Assembly: GCF_020921035.1 (NCBI RefSeq)
Contig: NC_063156.1
Coordinates: 8,928,001-8,992,000 of the forward strand
Length of the DNA stretch: 64,000 nucleotides
Source: Rhodamnia argentea
Lineage: Eukaryota > Streptophyta > Magnoliopsida > Myrtales > Myrtaceae
Reading direction: 5' to 3'
The translations under genes were made by a program, and so were the position numbers. This document shows positions 44,876 to 56,513 of this stretch, in pieces. Numbering within the stretch: the first letter of the stretch is position 1; the number at the start of each line of letters is the position of its first letter. A model generated the notes under the pieces. That model was not told where the DNA came from. It searched no databases and was given only the letters and a program-made list of their open reading frames with translations.

Positions 44876-47800
44876 ATGGCACCTAACCCCAGAGTAAAGG
44901 CAGCCTTTATGGCAATGAGGGATATTGGAATCAGTGAAGACAAGGTGAAGCCAGTGCTGAAGAAACTCCTGAAAGTATATGACAAAAAATGGGAGCTGAT
45001 TGAAGAAGAAAACTATAGAGTTCTTGCAGATGCTATATTCGATGAGGAGGATGATAAGGTGCAGTATACGTAGAACTATCTATATTTACTTCATCAATGT
45101 TTCTCTCTCTTTTTCACCTCTTCTTTCCTGCTTGTTTTTCTAATCTTTGTTTATGATCTGCTGTACAGGTTGAGGTGCAAAAGAGAAAAAGTACTGCAGA
45201 TGTATGTGATCCACTCCATATTGTAACTACAACTTTTTGACCATCTTTAAAATAACCTTTGTTCTTCTCTTTTTGGCTCTGAAGGAGGATGACTTGGAGG
45301 AAGAAGCACAAATGCATGAGGTTGAACGCCCGTTAAAAAGACTGAGGTTGAGAAACCAAGAATCTCAGGGCTTAGCTTCTCCTAGTAATCAAAAATCTCA
45401 ATTAGGTGGAACTTCGTTCCAGCCTGTGGTTGAGCAGCAAGAAATCCAATCTTCTTCAGTCCAGCAAAATAACATGAACAAGGGAAAACAACCCATTTCT
45501 CCCATGGCTTTGGCTGTAATTGAAAGAAACAACCTGTCACAGCTATCTCCTATTAAAGTTAGTGGAACACGTTCAGTAATGTCCTCCGATACTTCTATCA
45601 GAATTCTCATAGACAAAGGAAAGGGGCCTCTCTCTCCTCAATTTATCGATAGAAGCTTTGTACATGAGAAGGCCATGCAACGAACTAAAGGATGAGACGT
45701 ATGGTGATGATGAGCCCCTAAATGAAACTCCTATTGCAACTATACTTCCAGGTCCATGTTTACTTAATAATTTGTTTGTTTGACTGGCCTTTTAGTTTTG
45801 TTGACTCATCTGCATAATGACTATAGTTTGTCAGTTTCTCTCGGGTGAGGGAAGGGAATGATTAGTGGGGCTTGTAGGTGACTTAGATCATTGTTGAGGA
45901 TGAGGAAAAGAAACTACATTCTCCGACTTTTCGTACACTTTGCCTGCTTCCCATCTCATTCTCCCTTAATCCTCCATCTCTTCTTCCATGTTCCCTCCAT
46001 CATTTTTCTGTTCCTTCTCTCATGTTCTTGAGCAGAAGGAAATGCTGCTGGTGATGTCTATGCATGTTCAATGACAATAGAATCCTCTTCTTATATGGTC
46101 AAGTAGACTTTAGCAGCTGGGTATCTTTCAATTAATTTATGGATCTACTAACTACTTAACAAAGACTTATGTAAATACGGTTCCTGGTTTTTCATTCACT
46201 TGGTGCTTTTGGTTCTCTCTTTTTAAGGGAAATAGAGTTCTTTTATTTATGACGTCAAGTGCCTCTCTGAGCTTGCAACTAATTCCACTTAGTCAGGATA
46301 GTCTCCTTTCTCACTTCAACTAGGAAGTTATTGAGTAAAGAGGCAAGGGGTGCCCCTCATACATACTTAAACTGTCTGCAGGGTAGAGTATGGATCTATA
46401 TGACAAAAACATTTAGAATATTCCGTTCTGAAAGCAAAAAACATAAATTTTCAAACTTACTAGCCTTTAATAGAGAAGTATTTGACTCCATTTACTGTTG
46501 CTCTATATTCCCCATAAATGCCAAGAAAAAGAATATGATTGAGTAGACTAATCCTTGTCTGCTCAGTTGGGTATTTTGAAAGGGCAAACTGTTGAATTGA
46601 CGGTTACTGTGCATTTTATTGTTATTAGGGCTGTCTTATTAAATATCTGATTGTAACCCTGGGGTCTAGTGGTGTTTGTTGATGTTGTTTGGTTAATACA
46701 TGTAGCTCCAATCAATAAAGGAGATTCTGTGATTGGGAAGGAGATGATTGGTGGAAGAGGAGGCACAGCTGTCTGCACAACATCTAGTGAGTATCGGAAT
46801 GACCATGAGCCTTCTAACATTGCAGAAGAATCTCCTACCAACCTAGAGATTGCCTCCTCGCCCTTGGGAGAGGTAAAAATTACTTTGAGCTGCAACTCCA
46901 CCCGTGGAAGAGCAGACTTTCATATGCCTAGTATAGATGCGGTTCTAAAGTTGATGGAGGATAAATATCTCCAATCCCATAAAATCATTGACCCCAGTTT
47001 TTCTGTCTCGAAACTGATGAAAGATATGTGCCAATGCTTTCTGGAGTTAGGAAGCGACTCTACTGATGCATCAAGAGAACTATCAATCAATGTGGACCCT
47101 ACAGTTGATACCTTACAGAGATCTGTTATGCAGGACACTCTCAATGTTGGAAGCCATAAAACAAACTCCTTTGTACCCAATAATGCTCCCAATGGACGTC
47201 CTGATGTTCAAGGATCAATTGGGGCAGCTGCACCTCGAATTCCTAGATTGCCTGGGCCTTTTGATGGTAGTAATGATCACTTGAAAATGAACAAAAACAG
47301 TGCCATAGTTGATTGTGCTGGAAGTGAAAGGAAGCTGTCAGAAGAACCAGGAGACACTGATTCACGTAGTCTGGTGGTTTTATCGAAGAGTCAGTCAACT
47401 CCTACTGAACTGAGGTCTCTCCATGATGTCAATGACATAGCCAAAGGAGAAGAAAGAGTACAAATACCATGGGTTAACAAGATTGATGATCAGTGTCCAC
47501 CATCCTTTCACTACATACCCCAAAGCCTGGCTTTCTCTAAAGCTTCTCTCAATTTCTCCCTTTCTGAGATCAGAAATGAGAATTGCTGTTCAAATTGTTA
47601 TGGTGACTGTCTGCCTTCTCCGGTACCCTGTGCTTGTGCATGTGCAAATGGGGGTGAGTTTATTTACACTGTAAAAGGTCTTGTAAAGGAAGCTTTTTTG
47701 CAGAAGTGTATTTCTGTCAATCGGGACCCTAAAAAGAACCACCACTTGTACTGTCGGGAATGCCCTCTAGAAAAGTCAAAAGATAATGAAGTTTTAGAAC

Positions 47801-50800
47801 CGTGTAAGGGACACCTGCAGAGAAAATTTATCAAAGAGTGCTGGAGAAAGTGTGGCTGTGGCAAACAGTGTGGCAATCGAGTGGTGCAGCGGGGCATAAG
47901 TGGTAAATTGCAGGTAAACTATTAGTTACGTGTTAGTCTAAAGCTTTTGCCTATTATAGCTGTACTGTCATAGTTGGATCTTGTCATAGTTATCATTCTT
48001 AAAAGTGTTCCAGTTACTATTGCAGTGGGTGACTTCATACTTGGAACCCTCAAGCTTAACCCTGTACTTTTTTGAGACTGATTTTGTCTTTCAGGTGTTT
48101 ATGACACCCGAAGGAAAAGGGTGGGGTCTGCAGACACTGGATGAACTGCCTAAAGGTGCATTTGTATGTGAGTACGTTGGTGAAATATTAACCACCAAGG
48201 AAATCCAAGAGCGAAATTCGAAGATGGGCGACACTGCACAACGTACCTATCAGGTGCTCCTTGATTCTGATTGGAGCTCCATGTGTGTGAAGGATGATGA
48301 AGCCCTTTGTCTGGATTCAAGAACCTATGGAAACATTGCTAGGTTCATCAACCATAGGTATTTGTTTCTTTTGATAGGAAGCGTTCATATGTTGATTTGG
48401 TCTTTGAGCTCTTACATTTTTATTGCATCCGCCTATAAGATGGAAATTACTTAATATTGGATGGCCTAATTTGTAAAAGTAGCTCCTGACAGAAAGTTCA
48501 CTTTTTTAGCATAAGTCTTTGGTCTAAAGCTTTGAGAATGCAAATTTCGTTGCAAGCTTATCTATTAAAACAGCATAGAAATTTAACACACCTGGAAAGT
48601 TTTTCCTTATTTATTATTGTAGGATTCATGTACTAAATCTGATATTGTTTCCAAGTAACTGTAGACATCAGAACCCTATTCTGCTCTGCTTTCTGATTTC
48701 TTGCATTCTCCCCTTCTTCAAGCTCGTGAGAAAAGGCATTCAATGCCCACTTAAAGTGGAAGGTCAGTTGAACAGAACGATGTAACACATTTAAAGCACT
48801 AATCAGCAAAATCTTTCATGTACACAGGGCACTGAAATCTAAATCATGAAAATGATTCTCTAATCACGGGCATCAGCAAAAGAAATTAATTAGTACTCAT
48901 ATAAAACACCTTAAGCCGAACCACAGCATAATTTGTTTCCACTCGTTACAGAATTTCCGAGTGGTTATTGACACCTAGAGATGACAACAACCCAAAAAAA
49001 CTCTAAATATTTTTATCTGAGGTCCAAGCTCTTCTTGGCCAGAGCTTTCACAAACTTCATGGCAGTTCGCTGTCAAGCATAGTCTGAAAAGGAAAACTAT
49101 AAACCTCTCTGAGATATCTTCATCTGTGGTGGAAAAGGAAAGCATTGAAGGTGGGAAGGGAAAAGGAAAATCTGCTCAGGTAATTTTTTGGGTATCAGAG
49201 GACTAGACTGAACCTATTCCAATCCTTATAGAGTTATGCTGCCCATTCTTAAATTCAGCTGAAAGCCAGTCGTGGTCTTTCCCCAATTGGAACTGCATTT
49301 TCAGGTAAGATTCTTTGGTAGGGAAGCCATATGAGAGAACACTCTATTTCTTGATGCTGGAAGGCTAGTTACTAGGAGAGCTAATATGTTCATCTTTTAC
49401 TGCCTCACCCCCTACAGTCAAAGAGCTCAAATACTTAGCTAATTTGCTGATGGGGATTAACTCGTAATGGACTCATTGTGAGATTCTATCTGTAAGCATC
49501 AGAGGCCTTGGAAATATGTCCTGTTTTCACCTTTTCTTCTTGTCCCTTGGACGGAGTAATTAGTTATATGCATAACTCTTACATGTGGGTGACCATCAAC
49601 ATAGTTTCTGATGATGGTGGATTCACTTATTCTATGGTTTCTTTTCGTCCTCTCTTATAGAACTAAAAGCAAACACCCTACTAGGTTGGCACTCCCTTGG
49701 TGTGTCGCTTTGGAAGAAAAAGTTGCTTCAATTGTCGAAAGAGGAAAAATAATGATGTCCAATAGAAACCACAATCAGAACTCCTGCATCATTGTTATCA
49801 TCAGGAGCCTATTGGTTTAGTCACGATGAATTGATTATATGTCTTAAATTCTACATTCCATGTTATATGCACCATTTTCTTATTATCAGCATAACTCTGT
49901 CAATGGATTGATTTTAACAGATTTACGCAAAAGGTTTGCTAACTAATTATGGAAAGAAGTTTGGTGGACTTGTAGTATGTTGACCTTAATTACTGTTGAA
50001 TTTGATTTTTGTTCAGGTAGAGGAGCTTGTCATAGATTTTCTTAAGCCTTTTCCATTCAGGCATAATTTCTTCATGCACATTATGCCCATTATGCATGTA
50101 CTGTTTTTTCTTTTGGTTTAGTTTTATGTGAGGATTTATATCTCAGCTAACATAGTCTCAGTTTTAAATGTCACAAAAGTTCCAAGCTTGGGAAGGATGG
50201 GTTGTGCAGTAAATTTATAAATTTTTATTCCGAATTTTACCAAATATACATACACATGTGGCAATTTTGATTTTCCTTGTTTATATTGCTAGATGTTATG
50301 ATGCCAATTTAATTGAGATCCCAATTGAGGTGGAGACCCCAAAGCATCACTACTATCGTGTATGAAAAGCCTCAATCTTCATTATTTTTTTGGGAACTAT
50401 TATTCTATAGGAGATGGTCTAGTATAATATCTTGCATAAACTCTTCTTGCAGCTCGCATTATTTACTGCTAGAAAAATACAGGCCTTGGAAGAGCTGACA
50501 TGGGTGAGTCAATTGAGTTGTACCTGATTTTGATAACAGTTTGTGTGTATTCTGTTTTTGTGTTGCTTTCACTGGACTATGAAGGATGACTGACCTGTCT
50601 GAATGTTGTGTAATTGAGATATATAATTGTACGACTTTCTATGATTTTTAATGCTTGTGTTTTGAGAAACAGAATCTTCAGCCTGTAATCTTCAACAAAT
50701 TCACCATAAATTCAGCATAGGAGAAAAATGATACCATTTTATTCAGTTTTACAACTTGATATATGCTGTGTTAGTTCTATTCTTTTTTACAACTTAAGAT

Positions 50801-51588
50801 ATGTGATGGATCATTAAAATTCCCAGTGATGTCATGTTGGCGTCATTTATGTTTTTGTTGAGTCTGATTAATTTGCATGCTGTGACATCAAGTGAAATTT
50901 TCCTTTTTGGTATCTTTCAGCCTTAACTGGAGGTTCTATAATTCCCTCATGATATGTTGATTGTTTTATTGAATTAAGTGCTCTAGTGATCCAACCCAAG
51001 GCTCTAGAGACTAATGATTTGGTAATTAAAATGCATATTTGAGAACTTGATTGAGACATTTGCCTTATCATCTGTGCTTACATCGATAAAATCAAACGTA
51101 TATATGCATGTCTTGGTCTCCGTATATGATTGCAAGGGTCAATGAGTGAAGAAGAAATACGGACATTTCTATATTGAACCTGGAATAAGGAAACTGGAAT
51201 GTCCCCTTTTTTTGTACCTTGTCCACATATTATAACAATCAGACTGAAGCATATGCTGTCCAAATATACATGCATAACTATTTTTTGTCCAGAGTTTGCA
51301 CTATGCAAAAGCTATTTTAGATTAGTGTCTCTCTATTGAGAGTACAGAAGATTGCAGTAAATTGCTTGTTTGGATGTTGCCCACGGGTTCAAGAGGTTAT
51401 GATCTACTCTTTTGAGCTTTTGTTGTCAAACCTGTGTTATTTGATTATTCTGATGCCTACTGTTTGTACTCCTAATGCTTCTTGCCCTTGTAGGATTATG
51501 GTATTGAGTTTGACGACCATGATAATTCTCTCAATGCATTCCAGTGTATATGTGGCAGTAAGTTCTGTCGAAACGTAAAACGCTCGAA

Positions 51589-51633
<45 letters not shown>

Positions 51634-52317
51634 AGGATAATGAAGATCTAATAAAGAATAAACCCTACCTATAGAATCAGCATTCCTTGTCCTAAAGGAA
51701 CATCTAAGTATAGAGCCCCCCAAATAGGTATACAAAATGTAATTTCTGGTGATAATAGGAGCAACAACTAATGTTCTACGTACCAATGGTTATTCTACTT
51801 TGGGTACTCTCCAAAGAGAAGGTTTGGAGGTCCCATTGCAATTCTTATCTTTTTTATTTCTTAGTTACGATTTTTCCTAGAGTAGATGGATAAACTGTTG
51901 GTGTTTAAAGTAGTTTCTCATATGTTGAAATTAGAAGTTATATAGGAGATTTATCCTTGTAGACATGTCCAAACAACTGGCGATTCTCCATCAAATTCAG
52001 TTTAACATACTAACTTCCCTTTTCTATAGACAAGGAGATGGTGATGTATGATTACCTGTGCTACATATGTTGCAGGATAGGCTACTCTGTCTTGATTTTT
52101 GTATATATATGTCTCATAGCACTCCCTTCAGTTTACTTTATGGTGGGGTCATAGAAATTATTGTGCACTAAGTAACCTCTTTATGATGTTTATTTTCTCA
52201 TGATAGACAAACACAAGATGCACTAAGTAACTTCTTGTGCTTTTGGGCCGTTCTGTTCCAAACATTGTCTTCTGTGGTGCAGGAGTCAAGAAAGCGAGAT
52301 TACTAAGCTCATGCTAA
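44876..52317 (+). CDS. SUVR-B: SUVR1/2/4-type histone-lysine methyltransferase, one base off in exon 3
   Basis: Nine coding exons with canonical sites and consistent phases: 44876-45058, 45169-45201, 45285-45751, 46706-47913, 48095-48357, 50293-50359, 50453-50503, 51494-51590, 52283-52317. Order: WIYLD domain (exon 1), low-complexity linker (exon 3), ALKxMEDK region, then a Cys-rich pre-SET domain (CCSNCYGDC, CACACANGGEF, CGCGKQCGNR) in exon 4. The SET domain follows (GWGLQTLDELPKGAFVCEYVGE, ARFINHR|CYDANL, LEELTWDYG), then post-SET CICGSKFC. In plants these nuclear proteins methylate H3K9 or act in RNA-directed silencing. Exon 3 has 467 bp where phase needs 466. One A too many at 45669-45670 gives TGA at 45693-45695. 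SUVR-A reads correctly at that spot. About 800 codons are expected without it. It is either a lesion or a sequence error. Confidence 0.85.
45752..46705 (+). other. SUVR-B intron 3, containing the right end of duplication unit B
   Basis: Similarity to unit A ends at about 46441 (GAAAGCAAAAA), within this intron. Beyond it the sequence is single-copy. The acceptor TACATGTAG|CTCC at 46705 restores phase with exon 3. Confidence 0.75.
48358..50292 (+). other. SUVR-B intron 5 (1.9 kb) inside the SET domain
   Basis: The intron splits the Arg codon of FINHR|CYDAN. The donor is CATAG|GTATTTG and the acceptor TTGCTAG|A. Intron DNA is T-rich. I saw no nested gene or transposon with clear ends. Confidence 0.7.
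51596..51631 (+). repeat. (TC)n microsatellite next to the exon 8 donor
   Basis: About 18 TC repeats start six bases into intron 8 of SUVR-B (AAAA|GTAAG then TCTC...). The position so close to the donor makes length changes a possible influence on splicing. Confidence 0.9.
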
Positions 52318-53033
52318 TGCCAGGATGGCTGGTTTGGAGGGCAGTTATATTTTGGCGTCAGTGCCCTCAAGTTTTGTAAGATAGAGTTTCAGTGCAGAAG
52401 TTCAGAAGCGTTATCCGCTTTTTGTGTACATGATTTTTTGGATGTATAGTCTGTTCTTGTGTACTCTCCCGGCTCTGCGCTTGGTCCTTTGTTGGGTTGT
52501 TTCTGTTTTAACTTCTGGGTTTGGCTTTCGAGAAGAAGGGATGCAAAGGATTGCTGAATGGATCATTTCTCATGTAGTCTCCCCGCTCCTACAAAGCTCA
52601 TTACAGAATGAATCCGCATGTAATGTCATCTTTGGCTCTATTGAAATAAGTAATGGAGGATGGAGTAACGGAGGATGGAGGATCGACCGCAGAATGATGT
52701 CATGAAAAACAGCTTGAACAGGAGAGCTGGGAAAGTTTTTTGTCCGTTGGACATCAAACTGTCAATGGACCAGCAACGACTGTGAATGTTAGTATGCTGT
52801 AGAGGGCTCTTTCATGAAGCCACTGTGAGAGTGCCTTAAGCAACCTGTCTTAGCTTTTGTAGGAAACGCATTTCTTTTGACAGCTACTTTTTCCCAATTA
52901 ATCTTGTGAGAGTATAAGCAATTCAAACGACCTCAGGTTTGTGAAACATAAATATACTCGAGCATTTGTTTCTAATACAGAATGTGTTCTGTAATCATAT
53001 CTATCTGCAGTTTTAACTGTGGAGGAGTCTGGG
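52318..53033. other. Convergent 3' ends of SUVR-B and the GST-like gene
   Basis: About 0.7 kb between the SUVR-B stop and the stop of the minus-strand gene. It should hold both 3' untranslated regions. No frame is conserved and no repeat stands out. ATGGAGGATGGAGTAACGG-type short direct repeats lie near 52654-52682. Confidence 0.5.
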
Positions 53034-54866
53034 TTACGTGTTAACCAAAGTCCCTCTACTTTGTGATGACAATCTTGCCCTGTCATGGGGCTCGAATAAA
53101 GCATCGTGCGCGAAAGCCGCAGGCATGGCTGGCTTGATATTGCCCGGGTTTAGAGGAAAAAGAAATCTGTAGTAACCATCCATGATCGCGTCGAAATCGC
53201 AAGTCGCCGCCACTTTCGGCACCTGTTTCAAAAGTAGAGGCGTCAGAACTGCCTATACATAGCCCTGTGCGGCCCTTTAACATTTCCATTAACGAAACCG
53301 GAGTAAGCGCAGTATTTCGCCATAACCCCTTCATATCCCTCTATCGAAGCATGCATCTTCATCCTGAGAATGTTTATTAGCTGCCTAGAGAGATTTCTGA
53401 CCAGCTATTTGCCATCTTAAAATTGGAGATGAGACCTAATCAGAACGTCCGAAGCGAACTCTCTAATGTCCGAATGTCATTTACTAAGACATCTTCCGCC
53501 TATGATAGAGGTTTAGGATTAAGCACTCGAATTCCAATCGAACAACAATATGACTGGAAATTACGTGGCGGCGGCGGCAGCGAATCGCACAAACCCGCAG
53601 AACATGGCTAGTCTCGCACTGGAAACTGAAACGAGGTATGGCGAATTTAGTACCTGATAAATGTCGCGCATGTACCCATGAAGGTTGGGATACTCCACCA
53701 GCTTCTTCTTTGTGCACTTGAAGAGCACATTGTACACGAGATCGAACCGAACCAAGGTCGTGAACAGGCACACGTCCGCCAGGGTCAGCCTACTGCCGCA
53801 CAGGTACCGCGACCGGCTCAACCGATCCTCCAATCTGTCCAGGGTGCCGAATAACTCGTCCACTGCCGCGTCGTAGGCCTCTTGGCTCTGAGCAAATCCG
53901 CACCTGCCGTCGCAATACAATGACACAACAAACGCTCTTAGCAATCTGTCAAAAATGTTGGAATGAGAAGCCAGAGCGCTATTTTCCTAACACTTTTTCA
54001 AACCTGTACACTCCGTTGTTGACGCCGGGATAGATCACCCGGTTCCACTCCTCAATCTCTGCCTCCAATTCGGGCGGCGAGAGGTCCACCTCCGGGTTTC
54101 GGGCCAGCCCGTTCAGGCCCGAATTGAACACCTTGATGATGTCGTAACTCTCATTGCAAGCCACGTCGCTCCGATCCACATCCCACAGCATCGGCACCGT
54201 GCAACGCCCGCTGTACCCTCCCCTCCTCAGCCCGTACACCTCCCTCAGGTTCCGGCGCTTGTTGGCCTTGTCCCGGCCTGGGACCAGGTCGCCCCTTTCC
54301 GGGCCGGGGCCGGGCGGGTCCCGGAACTCCCACGAGCCGTCCGCGCCCGGGGACGCTACGGACACCGGCACGGCCTCCTCGAGGCCCTTAAGAGCCCGGA
54401 CGACGAGCGCCCGGTGGGCCCACGGGCAGGGAAGGCCCACGTAGAGGTGGAGGCCGCCGGGCCTCGGGGCGACGGGGCCGGCGAGACGGAAGCGGGAGGC
54501 GGGGCGGGCGTAGCGGCCGGAGGGGTCGGAGGGGGCGAGCTGCGACATCATGACGCGCCAGGCGGCGGTCCAGGCGGAGCGGACGGAGGAGACGAGGAGG
54601 CCCGGGGGGAGGGAGGGGCCGAACAGGAGGGCGGACAAGGCGGTGAGGAGGGAGGAGGATGAGGAGGAGGGAGGTTGGGGGGCAGGATTGTGAAAGTCGC
54701 GAGGTTTGAGGGACATTTTGGGGATGGTGGTTGTGGTGGCATGGGGTGCGATTGTGAGGATGGGCTTGAATTTGGAGGTGGATGGGAAGGGCGCTGGGGA
54801 GGCGGAGATCGGTGAAGAAGCTGACGATGATGATGAACACCAGGAGGAGCAGGAGGAGGAGGACAT
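53034..54866 (-). CDS. Glutathionyl-hydroquinone reductase (Xi-class GST), likely plastid-targeted
   Basis: Three exons on the minus strand: 54866-54004, 53903-53654 and 53222-53034. Phases agree (YR split AG|G, then phase 0), giving about 433 residues. The first 50 or so residues are Ser/Pro-rich with few acidic residues, resembling a plastid transit peptide. The thioredoxin-fold part carries [13 protein letters not shown], with the CPWAHR motif whose Cys forms the mixed disulfide in this family. [20 protein letters not shown] and the helical domain follow ([35 protein letters not shown]), then [15 protein letters not shown] near the end. Known relatives reduce glutathionyl-hydroquinones. 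Exon 1 is very GC-rich against AT-rich surroundings. No defect is visible. The start at 54866 is the first ATG in frame. Confidence 0.88.
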
Positions 54867-55287
54867 GGCCGGCGCGCTATCGTCTGGTTCTGCTACCTCA
54901 GTTTCACTTGTAAGGGTAAATGCAAGAGAGAGCCAGAGCCCAGTACTAAAACGGAAATGATGGCCCCGTTGGCGTGACGTAACCGATCGACTAACAAAGC
55001 TCGACTAACAAATCGAAATCCAAGAAGCTCGATTCGTTCTTTTTGATAACTAGTTTGAGTACTTAGTTCGATGGAATTCGAGCTTAAAATTACTTCGAGC
55101 GCTGATCACTTTATATTTGGATTCTTCTTGATTCGACTGCAATAGTGATTGAGAAATCTTATTACTGTTGTTGATTTGGTCATTTCGAAATTATTCTCTC
55201 TGATGATAAATTATCTATTTTCGTCACAGTTGTTGGCTTTTATATGATATATCTAGTTTGGTTTGAATTAGTTATCCAACCTTCTTC
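54867..55287. other. Upstream region of the GST-like gene
   Basis: It probably contains the promoter of the minus-strand gene. No clear TATA box stands out at the usual distance. The DNA turns AT-rich beyond 54980 and no other gene is seen. Confidence 0.4.
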
Positions 55288-55625
55288 ACGTGGAGTATAG
55301 ACAAAAATTTTAATTGCTATGCATTTGGGATCCGAGTCACTTAGCAACATTCATTTATCCTATTATGAACTGCTAATTCATATATTCTTCTATGAAATAC
55401 TAGCTTTAAAAAAATCTAACAATTTAGCGGCTTAGTAGTCAAGTTAGTAATTCGAAATTGATCACTTGAAAAGAGATAAAATTTCAAGAAATATTACAAT
55501 ATTATTGAAAACTATCAGACGACGGCCATCAAGGCGTAGTAATAGTCCAAGCGATGACTGGTTCAAGTTGTTTTTGGATAAAATTGATTGGCCATTCCTT
55601 TAACAATGGTGATAAGGTCTAGGAC
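55288..55625 (-). pseudogene. Duplicated scrap of the NPF transporter 3' end
   Basis: 55288-55340 matches 56492-56540 (CACGTGGAGT.TAGACAAAAA, TGCTATGCATTTGGGATCC). 55520-55606 matches 56728-56800 (ACGGCCATCAAGGCGTAGTA, GACTGGTTCAAGTTGTT). The order is kept. It is a degraded second copy of the end of the transporter pseudogene with no usable frame. Confidence 0.65.
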
Positions 55626-55799
55626 TTTTTGGATAATTTTCTCGAAAATTGTCCTAATAGATAGCGAAGACATCAACTATTCGAGTACAAAAGCTCCTAA
55701 GCCGCTCCAATGTTTCTTATTCCACATTATCATGAACATAGCAGCTATTAAAGGACATCCCAACTGCCTCTAGTCGAGAGAGATGCATAATCCTTTCTC

Positions 55800-56200
55800 C
55801 CTTTGACGTGTAGCATAGTCGGCGAGGGCGACCCTCAGCTGAGATCAATGACCTCCGGTAGCCATTGACGAGGCCTAGTGATGGCCGGCGGAGGGAAAAG
55901 GGGACAAATAAAAAAGAAAAGGAAATAAAGAAAAATAAGTAAAGAAGGACAATTGAAGAATAAAAATAAATATTATTAAGAATTATCCACGTTAGCGTTG
56001 GTCGTACCCTATAGGACTATCGGCATCCACGTTCGTGATTTTCCAGTCAAAATTGGCTGGATGGACTCAATAAGCATAATGTGAAAATGTTAGACTCAAT
56101 TAATAAAATTAAAAGTTTTGAGACTAAATTGGCAAAATTTCAATATATTGAAGACTTTTTGGACAATTTTCCCAAATTGTTTATGTATTAGATGGATTAT
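55800..56200. repeat. Dispersed element-like repeat, related to 59660-59925
   Basis: It has a GC-rich start with GGCGAGGGCGACCCTCAGC and GATGGCCGGCGG, then an A-rich tract. CACGTT...GTGATTTTCCAGTCAAAATTGG follows, ending with GAGACTAAATTGGCAAAATTTCAA and TTTTTGGACAATTTTCCC. The same order is seen at 59660-59925. It is likely a non-autonomous transposon family; ends are not resolved. Confidence 0.45.
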
Positions 56201-56513
56201 TTATTCCTCGTTTGGCTTTGATAAGATACACGAATTCCAATAAATTTTACTTGTTTTCAACTTTTGCATCATCTTGATTGAGTCCAAGTTTAATCACACA
56301 TTCGACTTTAATCAAGGTAATCACAAGCCGTTGAAATGTATTTCACTAAAAAAGATCACACATTTGAATGATGATTATGCATCCAAACTTTGATGTTTGA
56401 CGCTTTGCAGCTAATCGGGTTGACTCCTTAGCTTGCAAGTGAATTCGCATAATTAAACTCCCTAAAATACTAAAATTAGCAAAATTATGCACGTGGAGTG
56501 CTAGACAAAAATT

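Noticed and set aside
45655..45700. A small intron that would bypass the SUVR-B exon 3 stop
   Set aside because: The only nearby GT (45660) is absent in SUVR-A, and no acceptor restores the frame. A one-base insertion fits the exon phases exactly.
54388..54840. Long open frames in other frames over the GST exon 1
   Set aside because: The high GC of this exon leaves several frames open. Only the frame with CPWAHR continues across spliced exons.
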